DNA of 64,000 nt, taken from Monocercomonoides exilis. Lineage: Eukaryota > Preaxostyla > Oxymonadida > Polymastigidae. A program made the translations under genes and the position numbers. Below are positions 26,284 to 38,100 of the stretch, one piece after another. Position 1 is the stretch's first letter. Each line of letters opens with the position of its first letter. The notes below the pieces were generated by a model. It saw nothing but the letters and a program-made list of their open reading frames with translations. It had not been told where the DNA came from and did not search any database. The stretch covers positions 1 through 64,000 of the forward strand of contig LSRY02000036.1 in NCBI GenBank assembly GCA_001643675.2, written 5' to 3'.

Positions 26284-26421
26284 CTAGTTGTTGTGTATGC
26301 TTAGCTGGCACTCTATCGGAAGGGTGCTGGACATGACTGTTCGTATTAGATACTGCAGCCTTCGGGCTGCTTTATCCGGACCTGGATACGACGAACAGCC
26401 TCCCAGGTGCACAACAGTTAG
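26284..26421 (+). ncRNA. Candidate structured RNA element after the transposase stop
   Basis: This GC-rich island in AT-rich DNA starts 5 nt after the stop. Complementary segments close into one domain: outer stem 26,284-26,295 with 26,410-26,421 (about 10 of 12 pairs); hairpin GCACTC/GGGTGC (26,308-26,313 and 26,322-26,327); CTGG/CCAG (26,327-26,330 and 26,403-26,406); stem CTGTTCGT/ACGAACAG (26,337-26,344 and 26,391-26,398). The last stem encloses GCAGCC-TTCG-GGCTGC (26,355-26,370) and TATCC/GGATA (26,373-26,377 and 26,384-26,388). A TTCG-capped stem plus a three-way junction is hard to get by chance. No known RNA class is recognised; it could be a ribozyme, a 3'-UTR structure or a DNA cruciform. 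Confidence 0.5.
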
Positions 26422-27196
26422 AATCCGATTGTTTTCTTGTGCTTTTTGTCCCTATAATGTCCCTGTAATTAAATTGGTTATTGTCCCTATCATTATTGTA
26501 TATATCGAGATTCATTTATAGAGAGAGTTGTGAAGGAATTCATTGATCTTTGGGTGAGGTTTTTGGAAGGGAGAGTAGTTTAGAGTGTGAAGTGATGTTT
26601 TATCACTGTGTCTATCTTTTTTCTATGTTGAATTTGATCTTTTTGAGTCAAAGGAAGAGAAATATCAGAAAGTGTAGAGTGGATGGAAAACAGAAAGAAT
26701 ATTGAAAAGATAGTTTTTGAACTTTTTATATAAGTTTTCTTTTTTGTTTGGAATTGTCTATGATACCATGAATTTGTAGAAATAGTGCTATTTCTTCTTA
26801 TATTTTTATTGTTCAAAATTGTTGACATTTTGTTGACATTTGGTGATAGTTATATGATTATGTGATAGAATTCTGTTTTCTTGAAAGTTGCAGAATCTGA
26901 TAAAATATTTCTGACTGTTTTCAATTTTTTTAATGATTACTATCATGAAGTTCTTTTTGTTTTTTTATGTCATTTTGATTGTTGAACAATTGTTATTTTT
27001 TTATGTATTTTTTATTCATTTCACAAAGTTCATTTTTCCAAAATTTTGCAAAAAACAAAAACTGAACATATCAAACAAAATAATAAAAAATTGACTGCAA
27101 ATATAATTGAATATATATATAAATATATATTACAATATTAAATACAAAAACCAACAAAAAATTAACGTTTCATGATAATATGTCAATTAGTGAATC
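26422..27196. other. AT-rich 3' region of Element 1
   Basis: Between the structured block and the right TIR there is no supportable gene. Short phrases of the type TGTCCCTAT recur (26,447-26,490). The rest is A/T runs. Confidence 0.5.
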
Positions 27197-27703
27197 TCGA
27201 TCACAAAAGTGGTCACTAATTTTTCTTCAGATTTTGCAATAAACAGACATAAAAAGATGTGGGGAAGCGAACTGTGTGGAAATCTGAGAAAAAATTAGTG
27301 ACCACTTTTGTGATCGTCAGTCATTTCAATTTTCAGTTTAATTATAGTTTCGATCATTCAATGGATCAAATCTGATGAGAACCTTAATAAAAGTGTTTTT
27401 CTAAATGACTGACGATCACAAAAGTGGTCACTAATTTTTTCTCAGATTTCCACACAGTTCGCTTCCCCACATCTTTTTATGTCTGTTTATTGCAAAATCT
27501 GAAGAAAAATTAGTGACCACTTTTGTGATCGAGACTTTATATTTCGCACATTTTCGGGAAAATTCAATGTTTTTCTTATCTTTTGTATTTTTCCGATGCA
27601 TAAAAGTTATATGTGCAATTTATATATGAGTTTTTTTAACAATTGAACAATTCAATTTTTGAAAATATAAACCATATTCACATTATTTATTTCCATTGAA
27701 AAA
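27197..27703 (-). repeat. Right 507-bp TIR of Element 1
   Basis: It is the reverse complement of the left TIR. Its nested 334-bp palindrome runs from 27,198 to 27,531, so the element carries four copies of the 119-bp MITE-like unit, two at each end in head-to-head orientation. Confidence 0.93.
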
Positions 27704-30700
27704 AAGCTTCGAATAACTGCTGTCTGAATGAAAATTTCCTATGAAGACGGACAAGTTCGTGAATTGATTATCAGCATAAATGTGAGGAGTAATATGGCAT
27801 CATTCAGAAACACGTTTGATACTGCTTGCTTTTCAACGTCGAGTTTTAATTCAAAGGACCGCTGTCATTTTCTGATGGGACAATTATCTTATTTCAAATT
27901 CAAAATAATGGACATTTAAAGCTAATGACGGTTGTCAAATATCAAATGGAATTTGCGTCTTTAAGCTCTTCTTCTTTTTGTTGTTAAATGAAAGATGGAA
28001 GTGCTTTAGTATTTTAATTTGAATAAAGATGAGGATGTGAGTGAGCAAAGCAAGGAAGAGAAGAAAGGAAAATTAGAGGAATGTGGAAGCTTGAAGAAAA
28101 AGAAAAAAAGAAGAGGAAGAGTTGGATGAGCTAATGATTTGTCATCAGGAGGGTTGTCAATTTCATTGAAAAGCACGAGCGGAAAAGAAACATGTTTGAG
28201 AGTGATGGAAGTTGAACAACAACATCTGCAAATGCAGATGAGAAATTTGAATCGAATAACAAGCTCATTTTGAAAATAAGTACCATTACAAAGTTCTCAA
28301 GCCTGCGCTGTTTTTCGCATTGTCTGGGCGGATGCAACAGAAGTGAGTGAAGCTGCCTCGTGATGTTATACTTGATCTGTTACACATGAACAGATATTGA
28401 CGAAGGTGGTGGAAGCAGCAGAGGAGGAAAAGGGGTAGATGGAAATATCAGCAGGATCAATCGGTCTGCGTTCGATACTTCACTATCTGCGTCGAGTGGG
28501 ATAAACATTCTGGAGAAGAAGATCATAAAGCCCAAGGGGATTGCGAATGAAAAGCAGACGCAGTGCGTTTCACATGAGAAGAAGTTTGGAGAAGAGGAAT
28601 ATTTGGATGCGCTCAGTGTAGAAATCTTCGAAAGGCTGGCTAAAGAATCCTTCTGTCTTTGGTGCAACTTGGCTTTTTTCATACAAGATTGACAAGATTT
28701 TCAAAGAATAGAGAAATTTGGAAAGCAGAAAAGAATAAGGTGGAGGAGATTCTGATTTCAGATTGAGAAAAGAACAGAATTCCAAACAGATCGACTTTAG
28801 CAATAGCGAAGATCTGAAGCGATGTGGTGTGTTGAAATTTTTTTTTATAAAAACAAAGAATTATTATTATCATTATTATTTTATTGGTTTTGATATAATT
28901 TTTATATTCTTATATAAATTTTGAACTATTAGCTTTGAATTTTCTCTTTTTTTCCAGTGAAATGTAATTTTTTTGAAGGATTTATGTGTTGATTTCTATT
29001 GTCATTTTGTAAATGTGCTAATTGATAATCTGCAGCGAATCGCTCACTGAACAACTTTTGTGGAGAAATCACTGAGGCGCTTTATCTTTCCAGTCTGTTT
29101 GGACTCACACAATCAGCAACCAAAAAGTTCTGTGCAAGAAGCGATGAAAGAGCAATTTTTCATTTAATAAGGTTTGCACTCTTTTTCGATAATTGTTATA
29201 ATTGTTTTAATCATATTTCTTATTTTTCTTTTTTAACTTATTCAAACTCTAATTTTTGTTTATTCAATCAATTAATACAAAAACATATGAACCATCTCTT
29301 TTTTTGTAATAATTTCATTCATCTTCTTCAAAGCGTGTGCAATGGGTCTCCTCCACGATCACCTACTACCGTTTGTGTCAGCATTGGAGTCAGAGCTGAT
29401 GAAAAAGACTGAACTGGGAACCATCTACCCCACCCTTGTTATTGCCTTTGTTGTCCCTGTGATACCGCTGACTGCCTCCTCTCCACATAGCCAGTATTCC
29501 TCTCCTCCAGGCTACTCGATATTTCTTCTCTTCATCCCCATTGCCTTCTTCATCTTCTTTTTTCTCAGATCAGCTATTCACCAATAGCTTCATCTCCACC
29601 TTGTTCGAGTTAGTAAAGCGCCCTTCATCCAAAGAAAACATCCTTTCATATTTCAAACAAAAGACCCCCTCCTCTTCAACTTCACCTCCAATTATCATCT
29701 GAATATATTTCTTCTCCATCACCCTCCAGATTTCCTTCTCATCTTCCTCTCAACAGTTCCATTTGGTATCGATACTTTGTATTAGCTCCCACTAAATGCG
29801 ATCTTGCTTATAACAATCTTTTTTAATGGTACTTCTTTTTTGTGCAACATCACAAGCACATCAAGAGCTTCCACGATCCATCAATATGTGGATTCTTGCA
29901 GATATTACACGTCTTTAAGTTCATAACAACGTTCTTCTTCTTTTTTGATGATTCTCCTCCTGCAAAAGGGACATCAACGAACTGATCGCTCTATTCTGCA
30001 CATCGTATTCAATCACTTTCACATCTGAAGCCCGCTCCCCAATCAAAAAAGTTGTCTCTTTCAAACTTATTACTCAATTTGCACCACTACTGCTGGACAT
30101 TTCAAGAACAGGTATTTATTAACAAAAATACAACAGACAAAAAAATGGAGTCTTTTGTATCATTTTTCTTCCATGGCAAACAACGACGTCGGATGACGTG
30201 TTGAAGAAATTTATGTTCCCATACGAAAAATTCATTGATGACTTGGCGGTTGGATAATGAAAGATAATGCCAGAGAATGAGAGAAAGAATGAGAGAGAAA
30301 AAGTGAAACGGAAAGAAAAGAAATTGAGAAGACTGAAGATGAAGACAAAGAGATGTTTACGAAGCAATGCAGATAAAATACCATTTTCTTCTTCTTCTTC
30401 TTCTTCTTCTTCTTTGTCTTCTTCTTCTTTTGATTCTTCAACATCGTCGTCAAAAATAGCAGAAGTCAAATTCCACAAGAAAGAAAACAGAGAAAACGAT
30501 TCATCTTCATCTTCATCTTCATGCGAACAGTCAGAGTGAATTCTTCACAAGAAAAAGCTGAAAAAGCAGAAATCAACGAAATCATCGAAGAGATCAAAAG
30601 TAAACATGCACCGCGTCTGCATCTTCCTGTGATCCTTCCCCCATAAGAAGCAACTCTTCAGAATCCGTCTTATGTGCCTCGAAGACAAAGACAGAGAAAA

Positions 30701-31096
30701 AGCAATCAAAATTCAAAGCAAACATTTTTGACTAATTCAACTGCTGGCATTGGCACAGGAACAGGAACATCTCCTTCTTCATTGCCCAATGTGTTTTTTC
30801 TTTCTCTTCCTCAGTAATCTCCTTCACCCTCTCCTTCATCTTCCTCTTCTTCCTCTTCCTCTTCCTCATCTGTTCCAACAGTAACTGACCTTTCTCTCCA
30901 CCCCAAACCACCTCATCGTTCTGAGATTGCCATGGCTCGCCGCATAAGAGCTATGCGCCCGATGCTCTGCCTACGCTATCTCAACCGATGTGCACAAGTG
31001 GATTCAGCATCAATCTCATCGCGCGCTTCTCATTCTTCTTCCTCCTCGTTTCTTCTCTCTTCTAGAAACAAATTCCTGACATAAAAAGAGCAGCAG
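27704..31096 (+). pseudogene. Decayed multi-exon gene remnants, product unknown
   Basis: Isolated coding-like stretches on the + strand include 27,728-27,919. The frame about 28,387-28,692 contains KIIKPKGIANEKQ and EEYLDALSVEIFERLAKES. At about 29,033-29,172 is an exon with GEITEALYLSSLFGLTQSA followed by a plausible GT donor (GTTTGC) and an acceptor near 29,333 (CTTCAAAG). Then comes 29,342-29,587. No domain is recognised and the pieces are not joined in a single frame. A CT-rich Ser run lies at 30,380-30,440. It may be one gene cut by Element 1 on its left, but that is inference. Confidence 0.35.
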
Positions 31097-32967
31097 ATGA
31101 GGAGGATGAGGCAGCAGTTCGGAAGAAGAAGGAAAAGACAATATTTTGTTCCACCTCCCGACATGTTTGATGCGATACAACTGTTTGCGAAGTTTCGGAC
31201 GGTAAAGTGGTTTGTTGAGAATCTGGAGAAGAGGAAGAGAGAAAGAGAGAGAGCGAAGGAAAGAGAGAGAGAAACAAGGAACGAGAGAAGAGAGGAAAGA
31301 AGAATTAGAGAACTGATAAAGATGAGGAAGGCATTGAAGCTCGAAAATGACAGAGATAACAATGATGATGAAAATGAAAATAAAGTGAAAGCAGAAGAAA
31401 ACGAGAGTTTATCATTGATTAGAAAAGATTCTTGGAAGGAACCGAAGTGAAATGAAGAAAGCGAATGCCTTTACGACAGCTCCATAGTCAGAGATGAAGA
31501 AGAGCGAAGAGGGAAGAGACGTAAACAGAGAGAGAGAAACAGAGGTTGATGCGAAGGAATTACCAAGCGCTTGAGCTTCAACGTGATTCTGTTGTGAATG
31601 AAGTGCTTTTGATGGTCAGACCAAACCTGCTGCTTTCTCCAGCGCCGATTGTCGAGTCGATAAAAAGACCAGGAATGAGCGTGAATGCTGCAAAAAGTGA
31701 AGGAGATGATAAAGAAGGTGAGAAGGAAGAGAAAGAAACAACAAATTCTGGAAATGGAAACGGAAACAGGGAAGAAGTTGAAGGCAATGCAGATGAAGGA
31801 AAAGATGAAAATCAAAAAGTGATTTTGGAGGATTCAATGAACAACCCCAAAGAAGCTGCTTCAAAAGCAAAGAAAATAAAACAGAAGCAGAAAAGAATAC
31901 AAACACAAAAGAGTCTATTCAAAATAACAAAAAAGGCGAAACGAATTATAATGAGCCAAAACCAGAGCCTCTTTCATTGCAAAAGCATCAAAAACAACTT
32001 CCTCTCTCCCACCTTCACCTTCTCCACAGCCTAAACAATATCCTTCAGGAAGAGGCGCCTTTGGAACGATGCACTTTACACGAGGGAAGTGTATGGACGG
32101 AGGATGGAGAGGAGTTGGAGGGAGAGCTTTGATTGCGTACAGCCAAGAGATGGAGATGGGAAGAGGAGCTGTTGGTACACCTACAACTCCGCTGTCACCT
32201 GTTGTTGTTGGAGAAGGAGGAGAAGTGGTGATGTTGGCCGTGATGGGGATGAAGGATTTGAACAAAGAAATGGCAAAGGCGATGCAAGATGAGTTTCACA
32301 ATGAGAAAGGGAAAGTGTACGATGAAGAAGCGAAGATCATATTCGGTTCATTGGAATCTGATGATCAGAGAGAAAAACTGCTTCGGCTGATGAAACAACA
32401 GGAAATACAGAAAAAGAGGAATGAGAAAGAAGAGAAAGAGAGGAGGAGAAAGAAGAAAAAGACAAAAATCTGTAAAGAAGAATCAAAGGAATACTGCAAC
32501 CTTACATTGAGACAGGCACGCCAACCAACAAGAAGGAGAACAAAATGGCAAGTGAGGCGCAAAAAGAGGCGAAAGAAAGCCAAACGCCAATTTTGACAAG
32601 AGAGCGGAAATTGGACTGCATACTGAATGATTTAGCTTATTATGACTTTGAAGATTTGAGCGATGAATTGGATGTGCCCTGCCGTTATGTGCGTATCAAA
32701 AGCGAGGAAAACGGGCAATTTGTGTGGAAGTTACAGGAAGTGTCTGTGTAAGCGGCAGTCGACGCGAGACAGTCAAGAACGCGGTTGGATCTGATGAGCG
32801 CACTGAAAAGCGGGCTGAGGCAGAGCCGAGCGGAGTTGAGAAGAGGAAACAGAAGAAACGCACAGAAAGGGAAAGAAATGAGCAAGGAAAGGATCGCCTC
32901 TGCTGTTTCAGAAGGAGAAAGGGATAAGAACATTCAGTCAGAGCCGCATGCCTGGGAGAAGAGATGA
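31097..32967 (+). pseudogene. Charged coiled-coil/low-complexity protein, broken
   Basis: A series of + frames encodes Lys/Arg/Glu-rich helices (31,097-31,450; 31,546-32,034). They are followed by 32,069-32,596, which contains FGTMHFTRGKCMDGGWRG just upstream of and into the first Met, and a long KEEKERRRKKKK helix. Then 32,545-32,751 has AYYDFEDLSDELDVP. A TAA at 32,749-32,751 is followed in the same frame by coding-like sequence to 32,967, so this is one broken gene with frameshifts and at least one nonsense codon. The product is not recognised. Confidence 0.4.
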
Positions 32968-33755
32968 GCTTTCATTCTCATAATTAGCGTCTTTCTCCGA
33001 GTCGCAGAATTCAATGGTGATGGATTTGATGAAGAAATATTCTGCACTCAATTTGATTGCGCCTTTTGATTCAGCTGCTGATCTTGCTGTAAATGCAAAC
33101 ATTGCTCTTCATCCTCTTTCTCATTGAACTTCATCACTTGTCAATTCGTCCTTGTTTATGAACATCAAACAGCAATCTTCTCCTTCTCTCAGAACATCTT
33201 TATCTCCTTCACTGCAATTCCAAGCTAAACTTCTATCTTCTGCTAGTCCTGCTGATCCTGGTTCACTTTCTCCACTTTCACTATCAGCTCTATCTTCGTC
33301 TCCTTCTCTTTCATTCAATCGCCCTCATATTGAACAGATATTTTCGCCTTCAACATCAAATTGAAAATACAAAAAGATATTATTTTCTCTCACAGAGTAT
33401 AAACCAAAATAAAAACACCTATTAAGCGAACGCAATTCTGATCGGTCAAAATCGGAGCAGAAGGTACAAAGCAGAAAACAGAGATCGAATCTGACTTTTT
33501 TTCATTTGGAAGATGAAAGAATTACATGAAACAGAAAGAACAAAGTGGGAAAAGATATTTTTTAGCAAACAGTTGCAGGGATGATTTTTGAGAGATTTCA
33601 CAAGGTCACATGCCTTCAATAAGTCGCTGAAGATGAAATGGGAGAGGAAATATTAAAGAGATATAAATTTTTGAGTGGATGTCAAGGGTTTTTAAAAGCA
33701 AGTGATGGAACATGCACCAATTGAAAAAGCTATGATAGCTTATAATTTTTTTATG
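32968..33755. other. Ser-rich short frame and AT-rich spacer before Element 2
   Basis: A 70-codon Ser/Pro-rich frame (33,152-33,364) has no recognisable feature. The rest is AT-rich and ends at the ATAT target duplication (33,756-33,759) of Element 2. Confidence 0.4.
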
Positions 33756-33759
33756 ATAT

Positions 33760-33848
33760 GGGTATTTTTTTTTGAAAAGTCACAAAATATTAATTGATCT
33801 GAAAATCAGATCACAAATGATCAGAAAATGTTGATCATTCCGTTACCA
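33760..33848 (+). repeat. Left 89-bp TIR of Element 2
   Basis: It is identical to the reverse complement of 48,605-48,693, including a run of nine T. It contains an inner palindrome TGATCTGAAAATCAGATCA and two further TGATCA-like motifs. Confidence 0.93.
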
Positions 33849-34492
33849 TCATTTATTGCTGAATGTTATTCTTTCCAGTTTTGTCACCTTATCCCCGAAT
33901 ATTGCGGTTCATTAAAACAGATTTCATACATTATTTTCACTGTCAAATCATATAAATGTTATTAAATATTGCTTTTTCTTGTTTTTTGTAGCAACTTAAT
34001 AATTTGTTCATATCTCTTTGTTTTCATTTCAACTGTTCAAGTCTACGTTTTGATTTTGCGAATGGAGACTTCTTTTTCAGTATTTTCCTATATTGAAAGA
34101 TAAATAGATTTTAACTTGCTTTAATTTGAATATTTTATCAGAAATTATTAAAAAAGAAAATTTCATCGATACTGTCCTCGTTGCAATTAACAGAAATTCA
34201 AAAAATTGTTAATACAGAGCAGTTATTAATGTTATTGTAAAAAATTGAAGTTAGATATGTTAATTTTCAAAATAAATCACCATTTATAACAAACTATAAA
34301 AAACAATCTTTTCTCTTATTTTGATTCATACAGTTTGTATCATCAAATTTCTTTCACCTCAGAATGTGCCTTTTCCTTCTCCCTTCCATTTTATATTGAC
34401 ACATTATATAAAAATATCTTGCCACTATCTTTTCAAATAGCATAAAATAAGTAGGTTTTTTCTGCTGGTCGACAATTCTGATGCAAATGTGA

Positions 34493-35218
34493 ATGCTATC
34501 AGCTCTTCGGGTGGAACTTCTGGCTGACATTATAGGAAATGTCTCATCAAACTTCTTGTTGCGCAGCCAGTTAAGCAGTCGTCTCTTCGATCAGCTCCTT
34601 CGTCTTCTTCAATTTCATAAATTGGATCAGCACTCCGATCAACTTCGCAATTCCGGAGGAGGAGAAGCACAGAGAAAAAAGCGGCAGGAGATGATCAGCC
34701 ATCATCTTCGTCATCAGCACATTTGATTGACCCTTCGGATGCATCGGAGGTGGCGGCATCATACACGTCGGCAGCTGGGGTGTATGAAAATCACAAGAAG
34801 TCGTTGCTGAGAGAGCATCAGACTCCTTGAGGGATATGCTGTTATGTGTCAGGCGGTGTTGCGTGGGGGTGTTGTGTGTGCGTACGATGTCGCGCTTTTG
34901 GAGATGCTTTCGGTTCCGCTGATGGCGCCACTTCCATCGCTTGCAGCTTCGGTGAACACGAAGTCGGGGAGCAAGCGGATCTTTGCGGCAGCAGATGTGA
35001 TTGCGTTCCCGTCGATCTACGATCTGTTTGACCCGTCGCTGCTTCCGTCGGCGATAGCGCGTCTGGTGTCGCGATCGCCGCAGTTGAGGCGTGTGGAGAT
35101 GAAGTTTGAAAACAAAGTAATAAATGTGCAAAGTTGGAGAAATTGCGGAGAAGGAATTGGAGGAAGAGGGAGGATGAGAATGGAAGATGTGTTCTGTCAC
35201 CTGCAGCGATTGAGCTAG
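34493..35218 (+). pseudogene. Decayed gene, GC-richer exon sequence, product unknown
   Basis: Coding-like + frames change phase. One frame ends ENHKKSLLREHQTP and then meets a stop. One base later the neighbouring frame continues EGYAVMCQAVLRGGVV and runs through MLSVPLMAPLPSLAASVN to RLVSRSPQLRRVEMKFE. Base composition here is clearly higher in GC than the flanks. A one-base frameshift near 34,830 is the simplest reading. The protein is not recognised. Confidence 0.4.
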
Positions 35219-38100
35219 CGGTGCTGGAGGAGCACGAAGAGGCGAGGAAGGAGAAAGGGGGACAAAGAGGGAGAAGAAAAGGGAGAAGAAGATGGAGGGA
35301 GAGAGGTGTTGAAGAATAAAATAAGCAAAAAGAGACCAAGATGTAGATGGAGAAGAGGCATGCAGAGTTCTTCATGCTTCTGTATAAGATCCGAGACACG
35401 AGACTATTTCGAATCCGATGATGGAAACGCAGATGCAATTATGTTTCCAGTGTTTCAACTGAATAATTGAAGCGGAGGAGCAGCTTATCGGAAAAAGACG
35501 ATGAAGATGGGATCTGATGTGATATGCTGGGGAGATCCATCGATTTCATCACAGAAACATTCTCATCATCATTTTGTGGGGCTTGTTGAAGCGATGCGAA
35601 TGATGAAATGGAACCTTTTTTCTTTCTGAACTTTTAGCTGCCAATGCAGCCATAGCTGTAGCTGCGGATCTTTTTAGATGTATTCTAGTTGTCTGTGTTC
35701 CGTCTTCCATCATTTGATTCGGTGCTGGGGATGTGAGTCATCGTTACTACTTTCACACGATGCACTTGAGCCAACCGGATGAATACAATGTGGCTGACTG
35801 GAAAGTGCTTCAGATGCAGTTTGATTTCAGAGCGATTTGATTAGGCAAAGAGTTGGAGCTCGATGAAACGGTCTGAAAGAAATTTTCGAAGGAATCGTAG
35901 GTGAAGTCGTACAGGTAAAATTGAGGTTGGACTGAAGCTGAGAGTGAAGGTTTTGAGAAATAGGAGGTGGAGAAGAAAAGATGTGTTGTAGGCATTGTTT
36001 CGGATGAAGTGTATGCTGGCATATCTGGTGGAGCTGTTAGGGCTGCAGATGAATTGAAATTAAGTGGAAGATGCGATATGATTTTGGCTGCCACTTGAGG
36101 ACGGCAGCGCGTGATGCAATTCGCAAAGCGATAAATTGACAGATGAAGATGTTGAAAAAGCATACGTCTTGTCATGCTTCATCAACATCTTCTGCTTCTG
36201 CTTCTTCAGCACAACACAAACAGGTTCCGAGTGAGAAAGCCTTTGAGTGTGCATTTGAAGAGATAGATCATTCAATTTATCTATCCACATTTTCATCAGC
36301 TTTGCCATTTTCATCACATAAATCTTCTTTTTCTTATTCTTCCTCTTCTTCCAATCTTACCGATTCTGATTTTTGCTTATTCTTTGAGAAATAAATTGTA
36401 TTTTTTTCTGCATTTCCTTCCGTTCCGTCAATTATCCTTTTTTCATCTTCCATTTCCTGTTTATTATCACCTTCATTTTCTTTCATAGTACTTATCGCTC
36501 TAAGCAAGCATTTCAATAATCTTGATACGTGTTGTCTTCTTTTAACATATTTCATTTCAAATGAAGGAAAAAGAGAATAAGAAGAGGAAGAATTAATAAA
36601 AGAAGAAGAAGAAGAAGCTCTTAGCGATGAAGCAACATTTCCTGTGTTCAACATGCAAGACGAGCGTCTGACAATCGACTGAATTTCTTCAAACAGCTTG
36701 TTCCCTCTGGGAACTATTCATTTGGAAAAATAATACACAGTATTCGTCTTCTCTTTTGGCTTTCTTCTTCGATTTCTTCTTTTTGTCAGGCATTTTTTTG
36801 TGGAAGATATCCAAAAAGAGCATTTGAAGTACCTTCAGAGCAGTTTGACCAAAAGATCACGTTAATTGAGATTGAAAGTTATTTCATTCTGTGCAAAATT
36901 GAATCCTTCTGATGCGATGTGTCTTGCAGCTTGCAATTAGACAATTTCCAGTTTGTGTGAATTCTTTCGATCGACGAACACATTCATAATTATTTCCTCT
37001 TTCATCATCTGCTGCTCGATCCATACAAGCATTCTCTCCATCCATCTCTCACTCCTTTTCTTCTTCTTGCATGTGTGCCTCCTTTTGTGATGCTAGTGAA
37101 GCGGTGCAGCCAGTTGCGAATCGAGAGAAAGAGTTCAACAAGATAAAATTCCAGTGAGTGAATTATTTAAGGTTGCTGTGTAGATCTTATGGTAAATGAA
37201 AGTGTGCTGATCGACAGGCTCGAGCTCAATCATCATGTTGCTATGCGTGAAACCGGTTTGATGTGATCTTGTTCTTTAGCTTGTCAAATAAACAGATGAA
37301 TGCTTCTGAATGGACATCTGCATTCGTGCTGGCTGCTGAGCGAGTAAAGGCTTTCTTACCCTTCTCCATCTTCTCCACAGCTTGTAACAACTGTTGGTTT
37401 TGATTTTGCATCAGTCTTTGTCTTTAGTTCTGATTCGTAACCATCTTCTGCGTAAGCTTTTGCTTTTTCTTCTTCTTTTTTGTTTGCTTGTTAATCAGTT
37501 TCCGTTATTACTCAATTTTTATTCTCTCCTTTTTGAGTGTAGAGCACTTTGAAGAAGAGGGGATTGTTGACAGGCTGAGGCATGGAGTTCAAAGGAGGTT
37601 ACGAATGAGAAAAAAGGAAGAAGCTGGTAGATGAGAGAGAAGATGTCAGAGAAGAGGAAGAGGAAGGACAGATTTTGGTTGTTGAATTTTTGCATAGTGT
37701 ACATGCTCATCCAAGGAGTGTGACACTTGTTTTTGTTATTCGTTTGGAAGCAAGCGGGACAATCATTTTATGATAAAAGTGATTGGAGAGAAGAAGGAGA
37801 TGCGTGTAGAGTGGGAGGGGTTTGTGGGGAAGACAATTGTAAAAAGGATAATACAATAGGACGGTGAGATGTGTGTCACGTTTATTGGGGAGAGGCTGTT
37901 TTGGAGGAGAGAGTTGAGAAGAGAAGTGGGAGAAAAAGAGAGAGGAGATTGTTTATTGAAGAGAGATGAGTGAAAAGTGAAAAGTCTGGTGCAGAATTTG
38001 CGTTTGACATTTGATGGGAAAATGTTTATTTTCAATTCGGACACACAGAGAGAGAGACGATAGACGAGTTTGCTGCAATTGAAGATGCTGTGATTCATTA
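35219..38100. other. Degenerate interior of Element 2
   Basis: Short open stretches on both strands are mostly mirror images of GA- or CT-rich DNA. The Ser-rich + frame 36,143-36,394 has nothing recognisable. No RNA gene or complete domain is seen. Confidence 0.4.

Larger units (their letters stand above)
21563..27703. mobile_element. Element 1: 6.1-kb DNA transposon with 507-bp TIRs and USP-transposase gene
   Basis: The segments 21,563-22,069 and 27,197-27,703 are reverse complements along their whole 507 bp by eye. Between them lies a three-exon gene fusing a USP domain to a DDE-type transposase core. The outer boundary is defined only by where the inverted repeat stops (TTTTTCAATGG outward); no target duplication is evident, so the true ends may differ by a few bases. 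The gene is inactivated, so this copy is non-autonomous unless helped in trans. Confidence 0.85.

Noticed and set aside
26284-26421. tRNA or hammerhead ribozyme
   Set aside because: No tRNA B-box-like GTTCRANYC in the right place, and no CTGATGA...GAAA core.
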